DNA of 64,000 bases from Pseudomonas sihuiensis (GCF_900106015.1 NZ_LT629797.1:5146001-5210000), one strand, 5' to 3'; numbered from the stretch's first letter, positions 1 through 11,072 are shown. The notes: a model not told the origin generated them from the sequence alone. Translations and numbers: made by a program.

Positions 1-29
1 CAGGAAGGCCTGATTTTCAAGGAGTTCAG

Positions 30-839
30 ATGAGCGCCGAGCACGAGTACGCGATCGAGTTGCAGGGCGTGAGCTTTCAGCGCGGCGCGCGGTCGATTTT
101 CGACAAGGTCGATATCCGCATACCGCGCGGCAAGGTGACCGGCATCATGGGGCCGTCCGGCTGCGGCAAGACCACGCTGCTGCGTCTGATCGCGGCCGAG
201 CTGCGTCCTTCGGCCGGTGATGTTCGTGTAGCGGGCGTCAGCCTGCCGAAGCTGTCGCGCGACGAGCTGTTCGACATGCGCAAGCAGATGGGCGTGCTGT
301 TTCAGAGCGGTGCACTGTTCACCGACCTCGATGTGTTCGAGAACGTGGCCTTTCCACTGCGTGTGCATACCCAACTGCCGGAAGAAATGATCCGCGACAT
401 CGTCCTGATGAAGTTGCAGGCCGTTGGCCTGCGCGGAGCGCTGGAGCTGATGCCGGACGAGTTGTCTGGGGGCATGAAGCGCCGTGTCGCGCTGGCCCGA
501 GCCATTGCACTCGATCCGCAGATTCTGCTGTATGACGAGCCTTTCGTCGGTCAGGACCCCATCGCCATGGGCGTCCTGGTGCGCCTGATCCGCCTGCTCA
601 ACGATGCGCTGGGGATCACCAGTGTGGTGGTTTCTCACGATCTTGCAGAAACCGCCAGTATCGCCGACTACATCTATGTCGTCGGTGATGCACAGGTGCT
701 GGGGCAGGGCACACCGGCCGAGTTGATGGAGTCGGATAACCCGCGCATTCGCCAGTTCATGAAGGGCATCCCGGATGGTCCGGTGCCGTTTCATTTTCCA
801 GCGCCGGACTACCGCGAAGATCTGTTGGGGAGAGGTTGA
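30..839 (+). CDS. mlaF: Phospholipid ABC transporter ATP-binding protein MlaF
   Basis: ATPase of the Mla system, which moves phospholipids between the inner and outer membranes to keep the outer leaflet asymmetric; it acts on the cytoplasmic face with MlaE. The 269-residue protein shows Walker A (GPSGCGKTT, residues 41-49), the ABC signature LSGGMKRR (145-152), Walker B ending in DE (about 165-170) and the H-loop histidine near 203. AAGGAG lies just upstream of the ATG. It is the first gene of mlaFEDCB and its stop overlaps the mlaE start as TGATG. Length and motifs are typical, and no oddities are seen. The operon promoter is probably outside the window. Confidence 0.96.
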   Translation: MSAEHEYAIELQGVSFQRGARSIFDKVDIRIPRGKVTGIMGPSGCGKTTLLRLIAAELRPSAGDVRVAGVSLPKLSRDELFDMRKQMGVLFQSGALFTDLDVFENVAFPLRVHTQLPEEMIRDIVLMKLQAVGLRGALELMPDELSGGMKRRVALARAIALDPQILLYDEPFVGQDPIAMGVLVRLIRLLNDALGITSVVVSHDLAETASIADYIYVVGDAQVLGQGTPAELMESDNPRIRQFMKGIPDGPVPFHFPAPDYREDLLGRG

Positions 840-1636
840 TGCGCAGAATTTCACCGCTCGAACGGCTGCGCCTGTTCGGTCGTGCGGGTATCGATGTGGT
901 CGCGACCCTGGGGCGCTCTGTCCTGTTTCTGGTCAACGCTCTGTTCGGGCGCAGCCGCGCTGGCAAGCCTTTTCAACTGTTGATCAAGCAACTGTTCGCG
1001 ATTGGCGTGATGTCGCTGGCGATCATCGTCGTGTCCGGCATTTTCATCGGTATGGTGTTGGCCCTGCAGGGCTACAACATTCTGGTCAGCTATGGCTCGG
1101 AGCAGGCTGTGGGGCAGATGGTCGCCCTGACCCTGCTGCGTGAACTGGGCCCGGTGGTCACCGCGCTGCTGTTCGCCGGTCGCGCCGGTTCCGCGTTGAC
1201 CGCCGAAATCGGCAACATGAAGTCCACCGAGCAGCTCTCCAGTCTGGAGATGATCGGCGTCGACCCGCTCAAGTACATCGTCGCACCGCGGCTGTGGGCC
1301 GGCTTCATCTCCATGCCGCTGCTGGCGATGATCTTCTGCGTGGTCGGTATCTGGGGGGCGGCGATGGTCGCCGTGGATTGGCTGGGCGTCTACGAGGGCT
1401 CGTTCTGGGCCAACATGCAGAACAGTGTTTCCTTTTATGACGACGTGCTCAATGGCGTGATCAAGAGCATCGTCTTCGCCTTCGTGGTGACCTGGATCGC
1501 CGTGTTCCAGGGCTACGACTGTGAACCCACTTCCGAAGGCATCAGCCGTGCGACCACGCGCACCGTGGTGTACGCCTCGCTGGCCGTACTTGGCCTGGAT
1601 TTCATTCTGACCGCTTTGATGTTTGGAGATTTCTGA
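839..1636 (+). CDS. mlaE: Phospholipid ABC transporter permease MlaE
   Basis: Inner-membrane permease of the MlaFEDB complex. The 265-residue protein has several hydrophobic segments, including one around residues 50-75, and the MlaE/permease-family block [20 protein letters not shown] near the middle. I chose the ATG at 839, which overlaps the mlaF stop (TGATG), over the TTG one codon earlier. It couples translationally with mlaF upstream and with mlaD downstream, again through TGATG. Assignment is secure from the family signature and operon position. Confidence 0.95.
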   Translation: MRRISPLERLRLFGRAGIDVVATLGRSVLFLVNALFGRSRAGKPFQLLIKQLFAIGVMSLAIIVVSGIFIGMVLALQGYNILVSYGSEQAVGQMVALTLLRELGPVVTALLFAGRAGSALTAEIGNMKSTEQLSSLEMIGVDPLKYIVAPRLWAGFISMPLLAMIFCVVGIWGAAMVAVDWLGVYEGSFWANMQNSVSFYDDVLNGVIKSIVFAFVVTWIAVFQGYDCEPTSEGISRATTRTVVYASLAVLGLDFILTALMFGDF

Positions 1637-2106
1637 TGCAAAACCGCACGCTGGAGATTGGTGTCGGCCTGTTCCTCATGGCTGGTGTGCTGGCCCTGCT
1701 GCTGCTGGCCCTGCGCGTCAGCGGCCTGAGCGTCGGTAGCGCTGGCGATACCTACAAGGTCTACGCCTACTTCGACAACATCGCCGGGCTGACCGTGCGC
1801 GCCAAGGTCACCATGGCCGGCGTGAGCATCGGCAAGGTCACTGCGATCGATCTGGATCGTGACAGTTACATGGGCCGGGTGACCCTGGAGCTCGATGGCG
1901 GCGTCAATAACCTGCCTGAGGATTCCACTGCGTCGATCCTGACCGCGGGGCTGCTCGGCGAGAAATACATCGGTATCAGCGTTGGTGGTGACGAGGAGGT
2001 GCTCAAGGACGGCAGCACCATCCACGACACGCAGTCCTCGCTGGTGCTGGAAGACCTGATTGGCAAATTCCTGCTCAATTCGGTCAATAAAGATGAAGCC
2101 AATTGA
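1636..2106 (+). CDS. mlaD: Mla MCE-domain substrate-binding protein MlaD
   Basis: Membrane-anchored periplasmic MCE-domain protein. In the family it forms a hexameric ring that receives phospholipid from MlaC and feeds MlaE. The 156-residue sequence begins with one N-terminal transmembrane helix (about residues 8-28), followed by the MCE domain (about 40-120; YAYFDNIAGLTVRAKVTMAG is a typical opening). The C-terminal part is short and hydrophobic-rich, as expected for the helical pore. Start and stop both overlap the neighbours by TGATG, so mlaE-mlaD-mlaC are tightly coupled. Confidence 0.95.
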   Translation: MQNRTLEIGVGLFLMAGVLALLLLALRVSGLSVGSAGDTYKVYAYFDNIAGLTVRAKVTMAGVSIGKVTAIDLDRDSYMGRVTLELDGGVNNLPEDSTASILTAGLLGEKYIGISVGGDEEVLKDGSTIHDTQSSLVLEDLIGKFLLNSVNKDEAN

Positions 2107-2750
2107 TGAGGGCTCCCCAGATGCTGAAGACCTTGCGTAATTCCCTGTTCGCGCTGCTGGCCGCCATGCCGCTGCTGGCCCTGGCTGCGCCGAGCGCCCA
2201 CGAGGTGGTGCAGCAGACCACCGACACCCTGCTGGCCGATCTCAAGGCCAACAAGGAGCAGTACCGCAGCAATCCCGCTGCCTTCTACGATTCGCTCAAC
2301 CAGATTCTCGGCCCGGTGGTGGATGTCGACGGCATCTCCCGTGGGGTGATGACCGTGCGTTATTCGCGCCAGGCTTCGCCGGAGCAGATGAGCCGCTTTC
2401 AGGAGAACTTCAAGCGCAGCCTGATGCAGTTCTACGGCAACGCCCTGCTCGAGTACGACAACCAGGACATCCGCGTGCTGCCGGCCGGCAAGCAGGATGC
2501 CGAACGCACCTCGGTGGGCATGGAGATCCGTGATGCCAAGGGCGCGGTCTATCCGCTGTCCTACACCATGGTGGCGATGGACGGGACCTGGAAGCTGCGC
2601 AACGTGATCATCAACGGCATCAACGTCGGCAAGCTGTTCCGTGATCAGTTCGCCCAGTCGATGCAGAACAACCGCAACGACCTGGACAAGGTCATCGACA
2701 CCTGGGCCGACACCGTGGCCAGGGCACGTCAGGCACGGGGCGAGTCGTGA
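2106..2750 (+). CDS. mlaC: Periplasmic phospholipid-binding protein MlaC
   Basis: Soluble periplasmic shuttle that carries phospholipid between the outer-membrane MlaA complex and MlaFEDB. An N-terminal signal peptide is visible, ending near LLALAAP about residue 29. The mature part follows the Ttg2/MlaC family (PAAFYDSLNQIL, then SRFQENFKRSL, and a C-terminal GKLFRDQFAQSM). The ATG at 2106 overlaps the mlaD stop; an internal ATG at 2121 (MLKTLRN) is an alternative that would give a shorter signal peptide. The stop overlaps the mlaB GTG start by four bases. Confidence 0.94.
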   Translation: MRAPQMLKTLRNSLFALLAAMPLLALAAPSAHEVVQQTTDTLLADLKANKEQYRSNPAAFYDSLNQILGPVVDVDGISRGVMTVRYSRQASPEQMSRFQENFKRSLMQFYGNALLEYDNQDIRVLPAGKQDAERTSVGMEIRDAKGAVYPLSYTMVAMDGTWKLRNVIINGINVGKLFRDQFAQSMQNNRNDLDKVIDTWADTVARARQARGES

Positions 2751-3052
2751 GTCAGGCGAGCATCAGCGAAAGCGCGCCGGGGCAGCTACAGCTTTCCGGC
2801 GTGCTCGACTACAGCACCGGCCCGCTGTTGCGCGAGCAGGGCGCGCGCCGGATCGCCGCCAGCAGTGCGGCGCGTCTGTCGCTCGACTGCGGCGCGGTTG
2901 AGAAGTCCAGCAGTGTCGGTCTGGCCCTGCTGCTGGCATTCGTCCGCGATGCGCGCAAGGCCGGGCGCGAGCTGGTGATCACCGGCCTGCCCGAGGACAT
3001 GCGGCAGATCGCCCAGGTCAGCGGGCTGCTGGAGTTGCTGCCGCTGGAATAG
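2747..3052 (+). CDS. mlaB: STAS-domain Mla subunit MlaB
   Basis: Small cytoplasmic STAS-domain protein that binds and stabilises MlaF in the Mla complex. It is 101 residues with a GTG start overlapping the mlaC stop (GTGA). The STAS core is recognisable as LSLDCGAVEKSSSVGLALLLAF, whose serine/threonine-rich loop corresponds to the MlaF-interacting site of the family. It is the last gene of the operon; no clear terminator follows before ibaG. Confidence 0.92.
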   Translation: MSQASISESAPGQLQLSGVLDYSTGPLLREQGARRIAASSAARLSLDCGAVEKSSSVGLALLLAFVRDARKAGRELVITGLPEDMRQIAQVSGLLELLPLE

Positions 3053-3122
3053 CGGCGCTGCACCCAGCCTTCGTTCCGTCAGCAGCGCTGCATGCGGGGT
3101 TCGCAGGCGGGAGGCTTTTTTG

Positions 3123-3128
3123 TATGAT
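3123..3128 (+). promoter_or_regulatory. Possible -10 element for ibaG-murA
   Basis: TATGAT stands about 50 bases before the ibaG ATG, just after a T-run. A -35-like TTCGCA lies 17 bases upstream (3100-3105) but is a weak match. This is a plausible but unproven sigma-70 promoter separating ibaG-murA from the mla operon. Confidence 0.25.
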
Positions 3129-3177
3129 GGCCGACCCGCGGGCGCTGGTAGCCCGAATGCGTCAGTCGAGGTCGAGC

Positions 3178-4705
<1,528 letters not shown>

Positions 4706-4768
4706 GCCGCCGTTGTCGTAGGGCCGCTCCCTGTCGGAGCGGCCGCTTCCGTTCAAGGAAACCGTTTC

Positions 4769-5404
4769 ATGCTGACCATCGCCCTGTCCAAAGGCCGCAT
4801 TCTCGATGACACCCTGCCGTTGCTGGCGGCGGCGGGCATCGAGCCGACCGAGAACCCGGACAAGAGCCGCAAGCTGATCATCCCGACCACTCAGGATGAC
4901 GTGCGCCTGCTGATCGTGCGTGCCACCGACGTGCCGACCTATGTCGAGCATGGCGCGGCCGACCTCGGTGTAGCGGGCAAGGACGTACTGATGGAGTACG
5001 GCGGCCAGGGCATCTACGAGCCGCTGGATCTGCAGATTGCCAAGTGCAAGCTGATGACGGCTGGCAAGGTCGGTGCGCCGGAGCCGAAAGGGCGCCTGCG
5101 CGTGGCCACCAAGTTCGTCAACGTCGCCAAGCGCTACTATGCCGAGCAGGGCCGTCAGGTCGACATCATCAAGCTGTACGGCTCGATGGAACTGGCGCCG
5201 CTGGTGGGCCTGGCTGACAAGATCATCGATGTGGTCGACACCGGCAACACCCTGCGTGCCAACGGCCTGGAACCGCAGGAGCTGATCGCCACCATCAGCT
5301 CGCGCCTGATCGTCAACAAGGCCTCGATGAAGATGCAGCATGCGCGCATCCAGTCCTTGATCGATACCCTGCGTGGCGCCATCGAGGCGCGACACCAAGG
5401 CTGA
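4769..5404 (+). CDS. hisG: ATP phosphoribosyltransferase catalytic subunit HisG (short form)
   Basis: First enzyme of histidine biosynthesis, condensing ATP and PRPP. At 211 residues it is the short form, which in the family needs the regulatory subunit HisZ; no hisZ lies in this window. Recognisable blocks are ALSKGRI at the N-terminus, [13 protein letters not shown], and the PRPP-binding stretch [17 protein letters not shown] (about residues 150-168). It starts the hisG-hisD-hisC group but is separated from hisD by an inverted-repeat element at 5490-5646. Confidence 0.95.
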   Translation: MLTIALSKGRILDDTLPLLAAAGIEPTENPDKSRKLIIPTTQDDVRLLIVRATDVPTYVEHGAADLGVAGKDVLMEYGGQGIYEPLDLQIAKCKLMTAGKVGAPEPKGRLRVATKFVNVAKRYYAEQGRQVDIIKLYGSMELAPLVGLADKIIDVVDTGNTLRANGLEPQELIATISSRLIVNKASMKMQHARIQSLIDTLRGAIEARHQG

Positions 5405-5489
5405 TTCCTCACCGCGACGTCTGGTCGCGGCAGCCTATCCGTGTCATAGCCAAATTCTCAGGTGCCCGCACGGTGGGCTTGCTACTCTA

Positions 5490-5646
5490 GCGGACCGTTG
5501 AAAAACGTAGCCGAGGCAGTCGGTGCTAGGCAAAAACAGGCGAGGAAGCGGAGTTTACGAGCTGTAAATGAGCATTCTGATCGGACTCGCGCACGAGCCT
5601 GTTTTTAACGACGCACCGGCAACGCAGGTAGTTTTCAACCGTCCGC
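5490..5646. repeat. Inverted-repeat element, copy 1 (MITE-like, 157 bp)
   Basis: An element bounded by near-perfect terminal inverted repeats (GCGGACCGTTGAAAA at 5490-5504; reverse complement of 5632-5646, 14 of 15 matching). It has no coding capacity. Its interior shares ACAGGCGAGGAAGC, GAGTNTAC, TGAGCATTC and GAGCCTGTTTNTAACG blocks with the element at 18933-19073. A small internal hairpin lies at 5554-5568 (TTTAC/GTAAA). No clear target-site duplication is visible. It fills the hisG-hisD gap. I do not recognise a named family. Confidence 0.75.
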
Positions 5647-5685
5647 TTGCGGCGCCTGAGATTTACCCTTACACGAGGCTTTGCC

Positions 5686-6996
5686 ATGACCGCTCCCATT
5701 GCTGTTCGCCGACTCAACGCCGCTGACCAGGACTTCGCCCGACACCTGGATCATCTGCTGAGCTGGGAGAGTGTGTCCGACGATGGCGTCAACCAGCGCG
5801 TGCTGGAAATCATCCAGGCCGTGCGCGAGCGTGGCGATGCCGCCCTGGTCGAGTACACCCAGCGCTTCGATGGCCTGGAGGTCGCCAGCATGGCTGACCT
5901 GATCCTGCCGCGCGAGCGTCTGGAACTGGCCCTGACCCGTATCAGCGCCGAGCAGCGTCAGGCTCTCGAAGTCGCTGCCGAGCGCGTGCGCAGCTACCAC
6001 GAGAAGCAGAAGCAGGATTCCTGGCGCTACACCGAAGCCGACGGCACCGTGCTGGGGCAGAAGGTCACTCCGCTGGATCGTGCCGGCCTCTACGTGCCGG
6101 GTGGTAAGGCCTCTTATCCATCGTCGGTCTTGATGAACGCTATCCCGGCCAAGGTCGCCGGTGTGCCCGAAGTGGTGATGGTGGTGCCGACCCCGCGTGG
6201 CGAGATCAACGAACTGGTGCTGGCCGCTGCCGCCATCGCCGGGGTCGACCGCGTGTTCACCATTGGTGGCGCCCAGGCAGTCGCTGCCCTGGCCTATGGC
6301 ACCGAGAGCGTGCCGCCAGTGGACAAGATCGTCGGCCCCGGCAACATCTACGTGGCCACCGCCAAGCGCCACGTGTTCGGCAAGGTCGGCATTGATATGA
6401 TCGCTGGCCCGTCCGAAATTCTGGTTGTGTGCGATGGCCAGACCGATCCGGACTGGATCGCCATGGACCTGTTCTCCCAGGCCGAGCACGACGAGGACGC
6501 CCAGTCGATTCTGGTCAGCCCGGATGCCGCCTTCCTCGACCGCGTCGCCGAGAGCATCGCCAAGTTGCTGCCGACCATGGAGCGTGCCGAGATCATCCGC
6601 ACCTCGCTGGAAGGCCGTGGCGCGCTGATCCAGGTGGCCGACATGGCGCAGGCCATCATCGTTGCCAACCGCATCGCGCCGGAGCACCTGGAGCTGTCGG
6701 TGGCCGACCCGGAGGCCTGGTTGCCCGAGATTCGCCACGCCGGCGCGATCTTCATGGGCCGTTACACCGCAGAAGCCCTGGGCGATTACGTGGCTGGCCC
6801 GAATCACGTGCTGCCGACCTCCGGTACCGCGCGTTTTTCTTCGCCGCTGGGGGTGTACGACTTCCAGAAGCGCTCGTCGATCATCTTCTGCTCGCCGGAT
6901 GGCGCGTCGGAGCTGGGCAAGAGCGCCTCGGTGCTGGCCCGTGGCGAGTCGCTGACCGCGCATGCGCGCAGCGCCGAGTACCGCATCAAGCCATAG
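5686..6996 (+). CDS. hisD: Histidinol dehydrogenase HisD
   Basis: Zinc-dependent, NAD-linked oxidation of L-histidinol to L-histidine, the last two steps of the pathway. The 436-residue form from the ATG at 5686 ([11 protein letters not shown]) is the expected length. The frame runs upstream to 5647, but that extension would lie at the edge of the repeat element. Visible family signatures include [12 protein letters not shown] (about 130), [22 protein letters not shown], and RIAPEHLEL, which contains the conserved Glu-His pair of the active site. hisC follows after a REP pair. Confidence 0.96.
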   Translation: MTAPIAVRRLNAADQDFARHLDHLLSWESVSDDGVNQRVLEIIQAVRERGDAALVEYTQRFDGLEVASMADLILPRERLELALTRISAEQRQALEVAAERVRSYHEKQKQDSWRYTEADGTVLGQKVTPLDRAGLYVPGGKASYPSSVLMNAIPAKVAGVPEVVMVVPTPRGEINELVLAAAAIAGVDRVFTIGGAQAVAALAYGTESVPPVDKIVGPGNIYVATAKRHVFGKVGIDMIAGPSEILVVCDGQTDPDWIAMDLFSQAEHDEDAQSILVSPDAAFLDRVAESIAKLLPTMERAEIIRTSLEGRGALIQVADMAQAIIVANRIAPEHLELSVADPEAWLPEIRHAGAIFMGRYTAEALGDYVAGPNHVLPTSGTARFSSPLGVYDFQKRSSIIFCSPDGASELGKSASVLARGESLTAHARSAEYRIKP

Positions 6997-7009
6997 GCCA
7001 GTCCGAACC

Positions 7010-7072
7010 TGTAGGAGCCAGCTCGGCTGGCGAGCCGTGCCTGAAAGCATCGCCGGCAAGCCGGCTCCTACA
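7010..7072. repeat. Pair of REP sequences in inverted orientation (BIME)
   Basis: TGTAGGAGCCAGCTCGGCTGG (from 7010) and its inverted partner ending GGCAAGCCGGCTCCTACA (to 7072) are typical Pseudomonas repetitive extragenic palindromes, each able to fold, and together forming a longer cruciform. They fill the hisD-hisC gap. Such elements can stabilise upstream mRNA or attract gyrase; neither effect is shown here. Confidence 0.8.
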
Positions 7073-7109
7073 TCAAGCAGATCGAACCATTTCGAGGAGA
7101 GAAGGGCAG

Positions 7110-8162
7110 ATGAGCAAATTCTGGAGCCCCTTCGTCAAGGACCTGGTGCCTTACGTGCCGGGTGAGCAGCCCAAGCTGAGCAAGCTGGTCAAGCTCAACA
7201 CCAACGAGAACCCCTACGGCCCGTCGCCCAAGGCCATCGCCGCCATGCAGGCCGAGGTCAACGACAACTTGCGTTTGTACCCGGACCCTAACAGCGACCG
7301 CCTGAAACAGGCGGTGGCTGACTACTATGGCGTGAAGACCAGCCAGGTGTTCGTCGGCAATGGCTCCGACGAGGTGTTGGCGCACGCTTTCCATGGACTG
7401 TTCCAGCATGAGGCGCCGCTGCTGTTCCCGGATATCAGCTACAGCTTCTATCCGGTCTATTGCGGCCTGTACGGCATCGATTACCAGCAGGTGGCGCTGG
7501 ACGAGCAGTTCCAGATTCGCGTCGAGGACTATGCCCGGCCCAATGGCGGCATCATCTTCCCCAACCCCAATGCGCCGACCGGCTGCCTGCTGCCGCTCGA
7601 GGCCATCGAGCGTCTGCTGCAGAACAGCCCGGACAGCGTGGTGCTGGTAGACGAGGCGTATATCGACTTCGGCGGCCAGACGGCCATCGCCCTGGTCGAC
7701 AAGTATCCGAACCTGCTGGTCACCCAGACCCTGTCCAAGTCGCGCTCTCTGGCGGGCTTGCGCGTAGGCATCGCGGTCGGTCATCCCGACCTGATCGAGG
7801 CGCTGGAGCGGATCAAGAACAGCTTCAACTCCTATCCGCTCGATCGCATGGCCATCGCGGGTGCTGCGGCGGCGTTCGAGGATCGCGCTTATTTCGAGAA
7901 AACCTGCCAGCAGGTGATCGACAGTCGTGAGGCAGTTATCGCCGGTCTACAGGGGCTGGGCTTCGAGGTGCTGCCTTCGGCGGCGAACTTCGTCTTCGCC
8001 CGTCATCCGGACAAGGATGCCGCGACTCTGGCAGCCGGGCTGCGCGAGCAGGGGGTGATCGTGCGTCACTTCAAGCAACAGCGCATCGCCCAGTTCCTGC
8101 GTATCACCATCGGTACCCCGGAGCAGAACCAGGCCCTGCTGGACGCCCTGCAAGGCCTTTGA
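7110..8162 (+). CDS. hisC: Histidinol-phosphate aminotransferase HisC
   Basis: PLP-dependent class I/II aminotransferase that converts imidazole-acetol phosphate to histidinol phosphate. The 350-residue product from the ATG at 7110 ([12 protein letters not shown]) has [24 protein letters not shown] (cofactor-binding Asp and Tyr) and the lysine that would carry PLP in [13 protein letters not shown] (near residue 213). AGGAGAGAAGGG upstream supplies the ribosome-binding site. The same frame is open far upstream into hisD, but that segment is a shadow. It ends just before a strong terminator. Confidence 0.96.
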   Translation: MSKFWSPFVKDLVPYVPGEQPKLSKLVKLNTNENPYGPSPKAIAAMQAEVNDNLRLYPDPNSDRLKQAVADYYGVKTSQVFVGNGSDEVLAHAFHGLFQHEAPLLFPDISYSFYPVYCGLYGIDYQQVALDEQFQIRVEDYARPNGGIIFPNPNAPTGCLLPLEAIERLLQNSPDSVVLVDEAYIDFGGQTAIALVDKYPNLLVTQTLSKSRSLAGLRVGIAVGHPDLIEALERIKNSFNSYPLDRMAIAGAAAAFEDRAYFEKTCQQVIDSREAVIAGLQGLGFEVLPSAANFVFARHPDKDAATLAAGLREQGVIVRHFKQQRIAQFLRITIGTPEQNQALLDALQGL

Positions 8163-8181
8163 TCCAGGCGACTGTGAAGAG

Positions 8182-8214
8182 AGCCGGTGGCGCGTCAGCG
8201 TCACCGGCTTTTTT
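8182..8214 (+). terminator. Rho-independent terminator after hisC
   Basis: Stem AGCCGGTGGCGC / GCGTCACCGGCT (one G-T pair) with loop GTCA, followed by six T residues. It closes the murA-his transcription unit and faces the convergent DUF4198 gene. Confidence 0.85.
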
Positions 8215-8231
8215 CATGGCACAGAGGGGGA

Positions 8232-8951
8232 TTACTCGTGGTGCGGCTGGCCAAGGAAGGTCAGCGAGGTGAACAGGCCGCGGCTCTCGATATTCGGGTC
8301 GTTCTCCACCGGTACGTAGACCGAGGCGCTGATGATGTTCAGTGCCTCGTTGCGCACCGTTACCTGGGCGCGGCCCTCGGCATCGGTTACCGCGCTGACC
8401 TGATGCGGTGCGCCGCGATAGTCGCCGACCAGCTCCACGCCTGCCATCGGCTTGCCGTCCACCAGTACGCGCACCGGCAGCGGCTTGCCGGGGCCGACCT
8501 TGAGCGGATCGACTTGCGGAACGATGACCAGTTTCAGCGGCTCGAGGTCGGGCAGCTTGGCGCCCTCGTTGTAGATCGCCAGGCTGTACTTGTAGGTGTG
8601 CAGCGACTGGGTCGAGTTCGTCACCTGGCTGCGGCCCTGGTTGATCCATTGGCCTTCCGGGGTCTTCGACCAGGCGCCATTGTCCAGGGCCACGCCGAGC
8701 ACCGCGGGTTTCTTCAAAGGTTGCAGGCGGGCATGGTCAGACAGGCGTTCGACCGTCACCGGAATCATTCGACCTGCCGCGTCATAGGCCCAGGCGCCAC
8801 TGATCTTCTCCGCCTTGAAGGCGTCGTCCTCGGCGCCGTGGCCGTAGACGACTTCGATATTGCCGCGGCGCTCTTCGGTCCAGAGGCCGTGGGCGAGAGC
8901 GCTGCTGCTGGCGAACAGGCCGGCGAGAAGCAGGTAGGCAGGAATACGCAT
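8232..8951 (-). CDS. Periplasmic DUF4198-family protein
   Basis: 239-residue exported protein with a clear signal peptide (cleavage after SALA, residue 20) so that the mature protein begins HGLWTEE. The N-terminal histidine and the Ig-like C-terminal half (GKPLPVRVLVDGKPMAGVELVGDY) match the DUF4198 family, whose members accompany nickel, cobalt and other metal uptake systems. It follows the TonB-dependent receptor by 13 bases on the same strand, so both are probably one operon. I infer a role in periplasmic metal or metallophore handling; the substrate is unknown. The pair is absent from this position in PAO1 as I recall it. Confidence 0.75.
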   Translation of the reverse strand: MRIPAYLLLAGLFASSSALAHGLWTEERRGNIEVVYGHGAEDDAFKAEKISGAWAYDAAGRMIPVTVERLSDHARLQPLKKPAVLGVALDNGAWSKTPEGQWINQGRSQVTNSTQSLHTYKYSLAIYNEGAKLPDLEPLKLVIVPQVDPLKVGPGKPLPVRVLVDGKPMAGVELVGDYRGAPHQVSAVTDAEGRAQVTVRNEALNIISASVYVPVENDPNIESRGLFTSLTFLGQPHHE

Positions 8952-8964
8952 ATGAATCTCCGAT

Positions 8965-11046
8965 TCAAAGGTTGAGGGTCAGGCTGACGCTGAGATTGCG
9001 AGGGTCGCCGGGCATTACCCAGACGTTGTTGAACGAGCGCTCGTAGTACTTGCGGTTGAACAGGTTGTTGAGGTTCAGGCCCAGGTTCAGGTCCTTGGTG
9101 GCTTGCCAGCGCGCCAGCAGATCGACCGTGGTGTAGGCCGGCAGCTCGAAGTTGCTGCCGGTCTGCCCGGAACGGTCGCCGACGTAGTTGACTGCGGCGC
9201 CGAGTTCCGAGCCCTGCAGCGAGCCACCCTGGAACTGGTAGACGCTCATCAAACTGGCGCTGTTGCGGGCGATGCCGAGTAGATCGCTGCCCTCGGGGAT
9301 GCTGTTGTCCTTGGTTACCTCGGCGTCGATGTAGGCGTAGGCGCCGATCACCCGTAGGGCATCGGTGAGCTGGCCGCTGACCTGCAGGTCCAGGCCCTGG
9401 CTGCGCGCCTTGCCGGCGGCGATGCTGTCGCCCGGATTGTTCGGGTCGGCGGTCAGCACGTTTTCCTTGTCGATATGGAACAGAGCCACAGTGGCGCCGA
9501 GGCGGCTATCGAGCAGGTCGAGCTTGAGGCCGGTTTCGTAGCCGAGGCCCTTCTCCGGTTTGAACACCTGCCCCTGGGCGCCGATGGCATTGGGTTTGAA
9601 CGACATCGAGGCATTGGCGAACACGCCGACCTCTGGCGTCAGCTGATAGAGCACGCCCGCGCGCGGGGTGGCGACATCCTTGCTTTGCTCGTTGCTGACG
9701 CGGCTACTGCGGTTCAGTGCGGTCTGCTCGAAACGCTCCAGGCGCACGCCGAGCAGGCCGCTCCAGCGGTCATTGAAGCTGATCTGATCCTGCAGGTTGA
9801 GGGCGTAGCTTTCGGTGTGCTCGTGGAAGTCGTTGGGATTGACGATGGGGGGCTTGGGCTGACCATAGATCGGGTTATAGATGTCCTGGCCATAGCCCAG
9901 CCCGGTGACGCTTTGCGGATACTTCTGGCTGTTGCGGTAGTTCTCGTACTCCAGGCCCAGCAGCGTGTGGTGCTGCCAGCCGGCCAGCTCGAACTGCCCA
10001 TGCAGCTCGGCCTGGGTGATGCTGTCGTTCCATTCGAAGCTGCGCTCACGATAGAAGCGCGTGACCTGGTCGCCAATCAGGCGCGAAGGCTCGGAGCTGT
10101 TGCCATCCAGCGTGCCCTGGCTGTAATGGCTGGCCAGGCGCAGTTTCCAGGCGTCGTTCAGGTAGTGCTCGAGGCTGACCTGCAGCAGTTGGTTGTCGTT
10201 GCGGATCTTGCCGTCGTTGGGCTCGCCGAGAAAGGTCGAGCGCTTGACCGCGCCCATCTTTCCATCCACCGCGGGAATGCCACGGTCGAACACCGAGTCG
10301 GTGCGCGAGAACTCGCTGTCGATTATCAGCAGGGTGTCGGGCGACAGCTGCCAACTGACGGTCGGGTTGACGATCTGCCGCTGGTTGCCGACGTGATCGC
10401 GAAAGCTGCCGTTGTCTTCGACTGCCAGGTTGACCCGCGAAAGCAGGGTGCCATCCTCGTTCAGCGGCGTATTGACGTCGAGGCTGCTGCGGTAGCGATC
10501 CCAGCGTCCGGCGCTGGCCTTGAACTGGGTAAAGGGCTCCAGTTGCGGGCGCTTGGTGACGATATTGACCAGCCCGCCTGGATCGCCGCGGCCGTAGAGG
10601 GCTGCCGCCGGCCCCTTGAGCACTTCCAGGCGCTCGATGGCCGCTGCGTCCGGCGAGCTGTAGCTGCCGCGGTTGATGGCAAAACCATTGCGGTACAGCT
10701 CGCCGGTGGTGAACCCGCGCACGCTGTAGTTGAGGAAGGTCAGGCCGCCGAAGTTGTTCTGCCGCGAGACGCCGCCAGCGAAATCCAGGGCGCGGTCGAT
10801 ACGGCTACTGCCGAGATCGTCCAGCACCTGGGCGGGGACCACGCTGATGGCCTGGGGAATTTCGCTGATCGGCGTGTCGGTGCGGGTGGCGCTGGATGAG
10901 CGTTTGGCGCGGTAGCCCTGCACCGGCCCATCGGCTTGTTCGCTGGGGGCACTGATGATGCTGTCAGCCAGTTGGGCCGGAGATTCGGCGGCAAGAGCGC
11001 AGGGTGTTAACAGGCTGCCGGCAAGCAAGGCGGTAGTGACGCGCAA
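8965..11046 (-). CDS. TonB-dependent siderophore-type receptor
   Basis: 693-residue outer-membrane receptor. A signal peptide (residues 1-20) is followed by a plug domain with SEIPQAISVVPAQVLDDL, RGFTTGELYRNGF and LEVLKGPAAALYGRGDPGGLVNIVTKRP-type motifs (the last partly quoted), then a long beta-barrel ending in NLSVSLTLNL with the aromatic/hydrophobic C-terminus typical of barrels. There is no N-terminal signalling domain and no adjacent sigma/anti-sigma pair, so it is not of the surface-signalling type. It resembles FhuE/FpvA-like receptors, but the ligand cannot be named. It is cotranscribed with the DUF4198 gene; an AT-rich palindrome sits about 30 bases before the start. Confidence 0.88.
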   Translation of the reverse strand: MRVTTALLAGSLLTPCALAAESPAQLADSIISAPSEQADGPVQGYRAKRSSSATRTDTPISEIPQAISVVPAQVLDDLGSSRIDRALDFAGGVSRQNNFGGLTFLNYSVRGFTTGELYRNGFAINRGSYSSPDAAAIERLEVLKGPAAALYGRGDPGGLVNIVTKRPQLEPFTQFKASAGRWDRYRSSLDVNTPLNEDGTLLSRVNLAVEDNGSFRDHVGNQRQIVNPTVSWQLSPDTLLIIDSEFSRTDSVFDRGIPAVDGKMGAVKRSTFLGEPNDGKIRNDNQLLQVSLEHYLNDAWKLRLASHYSQGTLDGNSSEPSRLIGDQVTRFYRERSFEWNDSITQAELHGQFELAGWQHHTLLGLEYENYRNSQKYPQSVTGLGYGQDIYNPIYGQPKPPIVNPNDFHEHTESYALNLQDQISFNDRWSGLLGVRLERFEQTALNRSSRVSNEQSKDVATPRAGVLYQLTPEVGVFANASMSFKPNAIGAQGQVFKPEKGLGYETGLKLDLLDSRLGATVALFHIDKENVLTADPNNPGDSIAAGKARSQGLDLQVSGQLTDALRVIGAYAYIDAEVTKDNSIPEGSDLLGIARNSASLMSVYQFQGGSLQGSELGAAVNYVGDRSGQTGSNFELPAYTTVDLLARWQATKDLNLGLNLNNLFNRKYYERSFNNVWVMPGDPRNLSVSLTLNL

Positions 11047-11072
11047 GGGGGAAGTCTCCGGATGATTGTGAT

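Noticed and set aside
4722..4752. GC-rich hairpin between murA and hisG as a terminator
   Set aside because: GGCCGCTCC / GGAGCGGCC folds well but has no T-run, so termination is not supported.
6429..7109. Upstream extension of the hisC frame into hisD
   Set aside because: It overlaps hisD and crosses the REP pair; the ATG at 7110 has a good ribosome-binding site and the family N-terminus.
9475..10899. 474-codon plus-strand frame opposite the TonB receptor
   Set aside because: Antisense artefact; the receptor on the minus strand has plug and barrel motifs throughout.
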